The translations under genes and the position numbers were made by a program. From Nitrosopumilaceae archaeon (GTDB lineage: Archaea > Thermoproteota > Nitrososphaeria > Nitrososphaerales > Nitrosopumilaceae): a stretch of DNA of 38,045 nt. The notes beneath the pieces are model-generated. The model worked only from the letters and a program-made list of their open reading frames with translations, was not told the DNA's origin and did not search any database. The stretch covers positions 1 through 38,045 of the forward strand of contig JAJEHG010000064.1 in the NCBI GenBank assembly GCA_022823825.1. Direction: 5' to 3'. Of this stretch, positions 37,973 to 38,045 are shown one piece after another; position 1 is the stretch's first letter; each line of letters begins with the position of its first letter.

Positions 37973-38045
37973 ATGGCACGCGCTAAGCGTTGGTTCCTCC
38001 CTAGGATGAGTCGAATACGTATCTATGCGGGCATGCAATCCCAGT
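37973..38045 (+). CDS. Possible start of a gene running off the right edge
   Basis: ATG 37973 opens a frame of 24 codons to the window end (MARAKRWFLPRMSRIRIY...). A TTATAA box at 37938-37943 is centred 32.5 nt upstream, somewhat more than the usual 25-27 nt. The peptide is too short to recognise; the box could equally serve an RNA gene beyond the edge. Confidence 0.25.
   Translation, partial: MARAKRWFLPRMSRIRIYAGMQSQ

Larger units (their letters stand above)
25940..38045. mobile_element. Putative integrated element at tRNA-Lys with pilus/conjugation-like genes (right end not seen)
   Basis: From tRNA-Lys rightwards the content changes from core metabolism to a tyrosine recombinase, tiny overlapping ORFs, a PrgI-like membrane protein, pilin-like proteins, a VirB4/HerA-type ATPase, ParB-like and TFB-like proteins, an AbrB-like regulator and a large palindrome. 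An AT-rich insert (about 32430-34520) lies inside. I searched for a second copy of the tRNA 3' sequence (GTTCGAATCCCT and its complement) and found none before 38045, so the right boundary is outside the window or has been lost. The element call is inference from context. Confidence 0.55.

Noticed and set aside
37927-37986. 19-codon ORF starting just after the palindrome
   Set aside because: Too short, no family resemblance, and it reads across a better-placed TATA box.
26014-38045. attR copy of the tRNA-Lys 3' end
   Set aside because: No second match to GTTCGAATCCCT or its complement was found by eye in the window.
1-38045. CRISPR array or rRNA genes
   Set aside because: No regularly spaced direct repeats of 24-37 bp and no rRNA-like conserved stretches were seen.

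Overview
The window reads as chromosome from a high-GC ammonia-oxidising thaumarchaeon (Nitrososphaerota); a Cenarchaeum-like marine/sponge lineage fits best. The evidence is archaeal machinery (Csl4 exosome subunit, Dph2, TiaS, TATA boxes followed by leaderless start codons), a heme-copper oxidase cluster with a split subunit II and tandem blue-copper domains, and strongly GC-rich codon use. The species assignment is an inference from gene content and composition.

Layout. (1) 1-11322, housekeeping: a divergent SWIM-finger / AbrB-like pair, guaB, a small membrane protein, a csl4-pheA operon, a zinc-type MDR reductase, dph2, tiaS, an initiator tRNA-Met with a D-loop insertion, a small basic protein, a PQQ-type sugar dehydrogenase homologue and a class II HMG-CoA reductase. 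(2) 11409-19485, a compact histidine operon hisG-D-C-[HAD phosphatase]-B-H-A-F followed by hisI. Most junctions overlap by 1-4 nt, hisF apparently starts on CTG, and the HAD gene is a good candidate for the missing histidinol-phosphate phosphatase. (3) 19546-25806, respiration: split COX II, COX I, a membrane-anchored two-domain cupredoxin, a half-size CtaA, and exported or SRPBCC proteins around them. (4) 25940 to the right edge, an accessory region: tRNA-Lys(CTT), a tyrosine recombinase just downstream, a chain of tiny overlapping ORFs, a PrgI-like membrane protein, two pilin-like proteins, a VirB4/HerA-type ATPase, a conspicuously AT-rich insert (about 32430-34520), then a wHTH-like/ParB-like/TFB-like operon, an AbrB-like regulator and a 42-bp perfect palindrome.

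How it fits together. The left two thirds is ordinary core metabolism (purines, aromatic amino acids, histidine, isoprenoids, aerobic respiration). Several of its enzymes carry low-complexity inserts encoded by trinucleotide or hexanucleotide repeats. The right third looks like an integrated element that may assemble a pilus or conjugation-like apparatus: ATPase, PrgI-like membrane partner, pilin-like subunits, a possible remnant of a pilin-processing peptidase, and its own regulators. A younger AT-rich insertion has broken its gene order. Two points stand out: a small gene in the AT-rich insert whose two frame breaks each fall exactly on an A_AAA_AAN slippery heptamer, and the palindrome cluster at 37800-37923.
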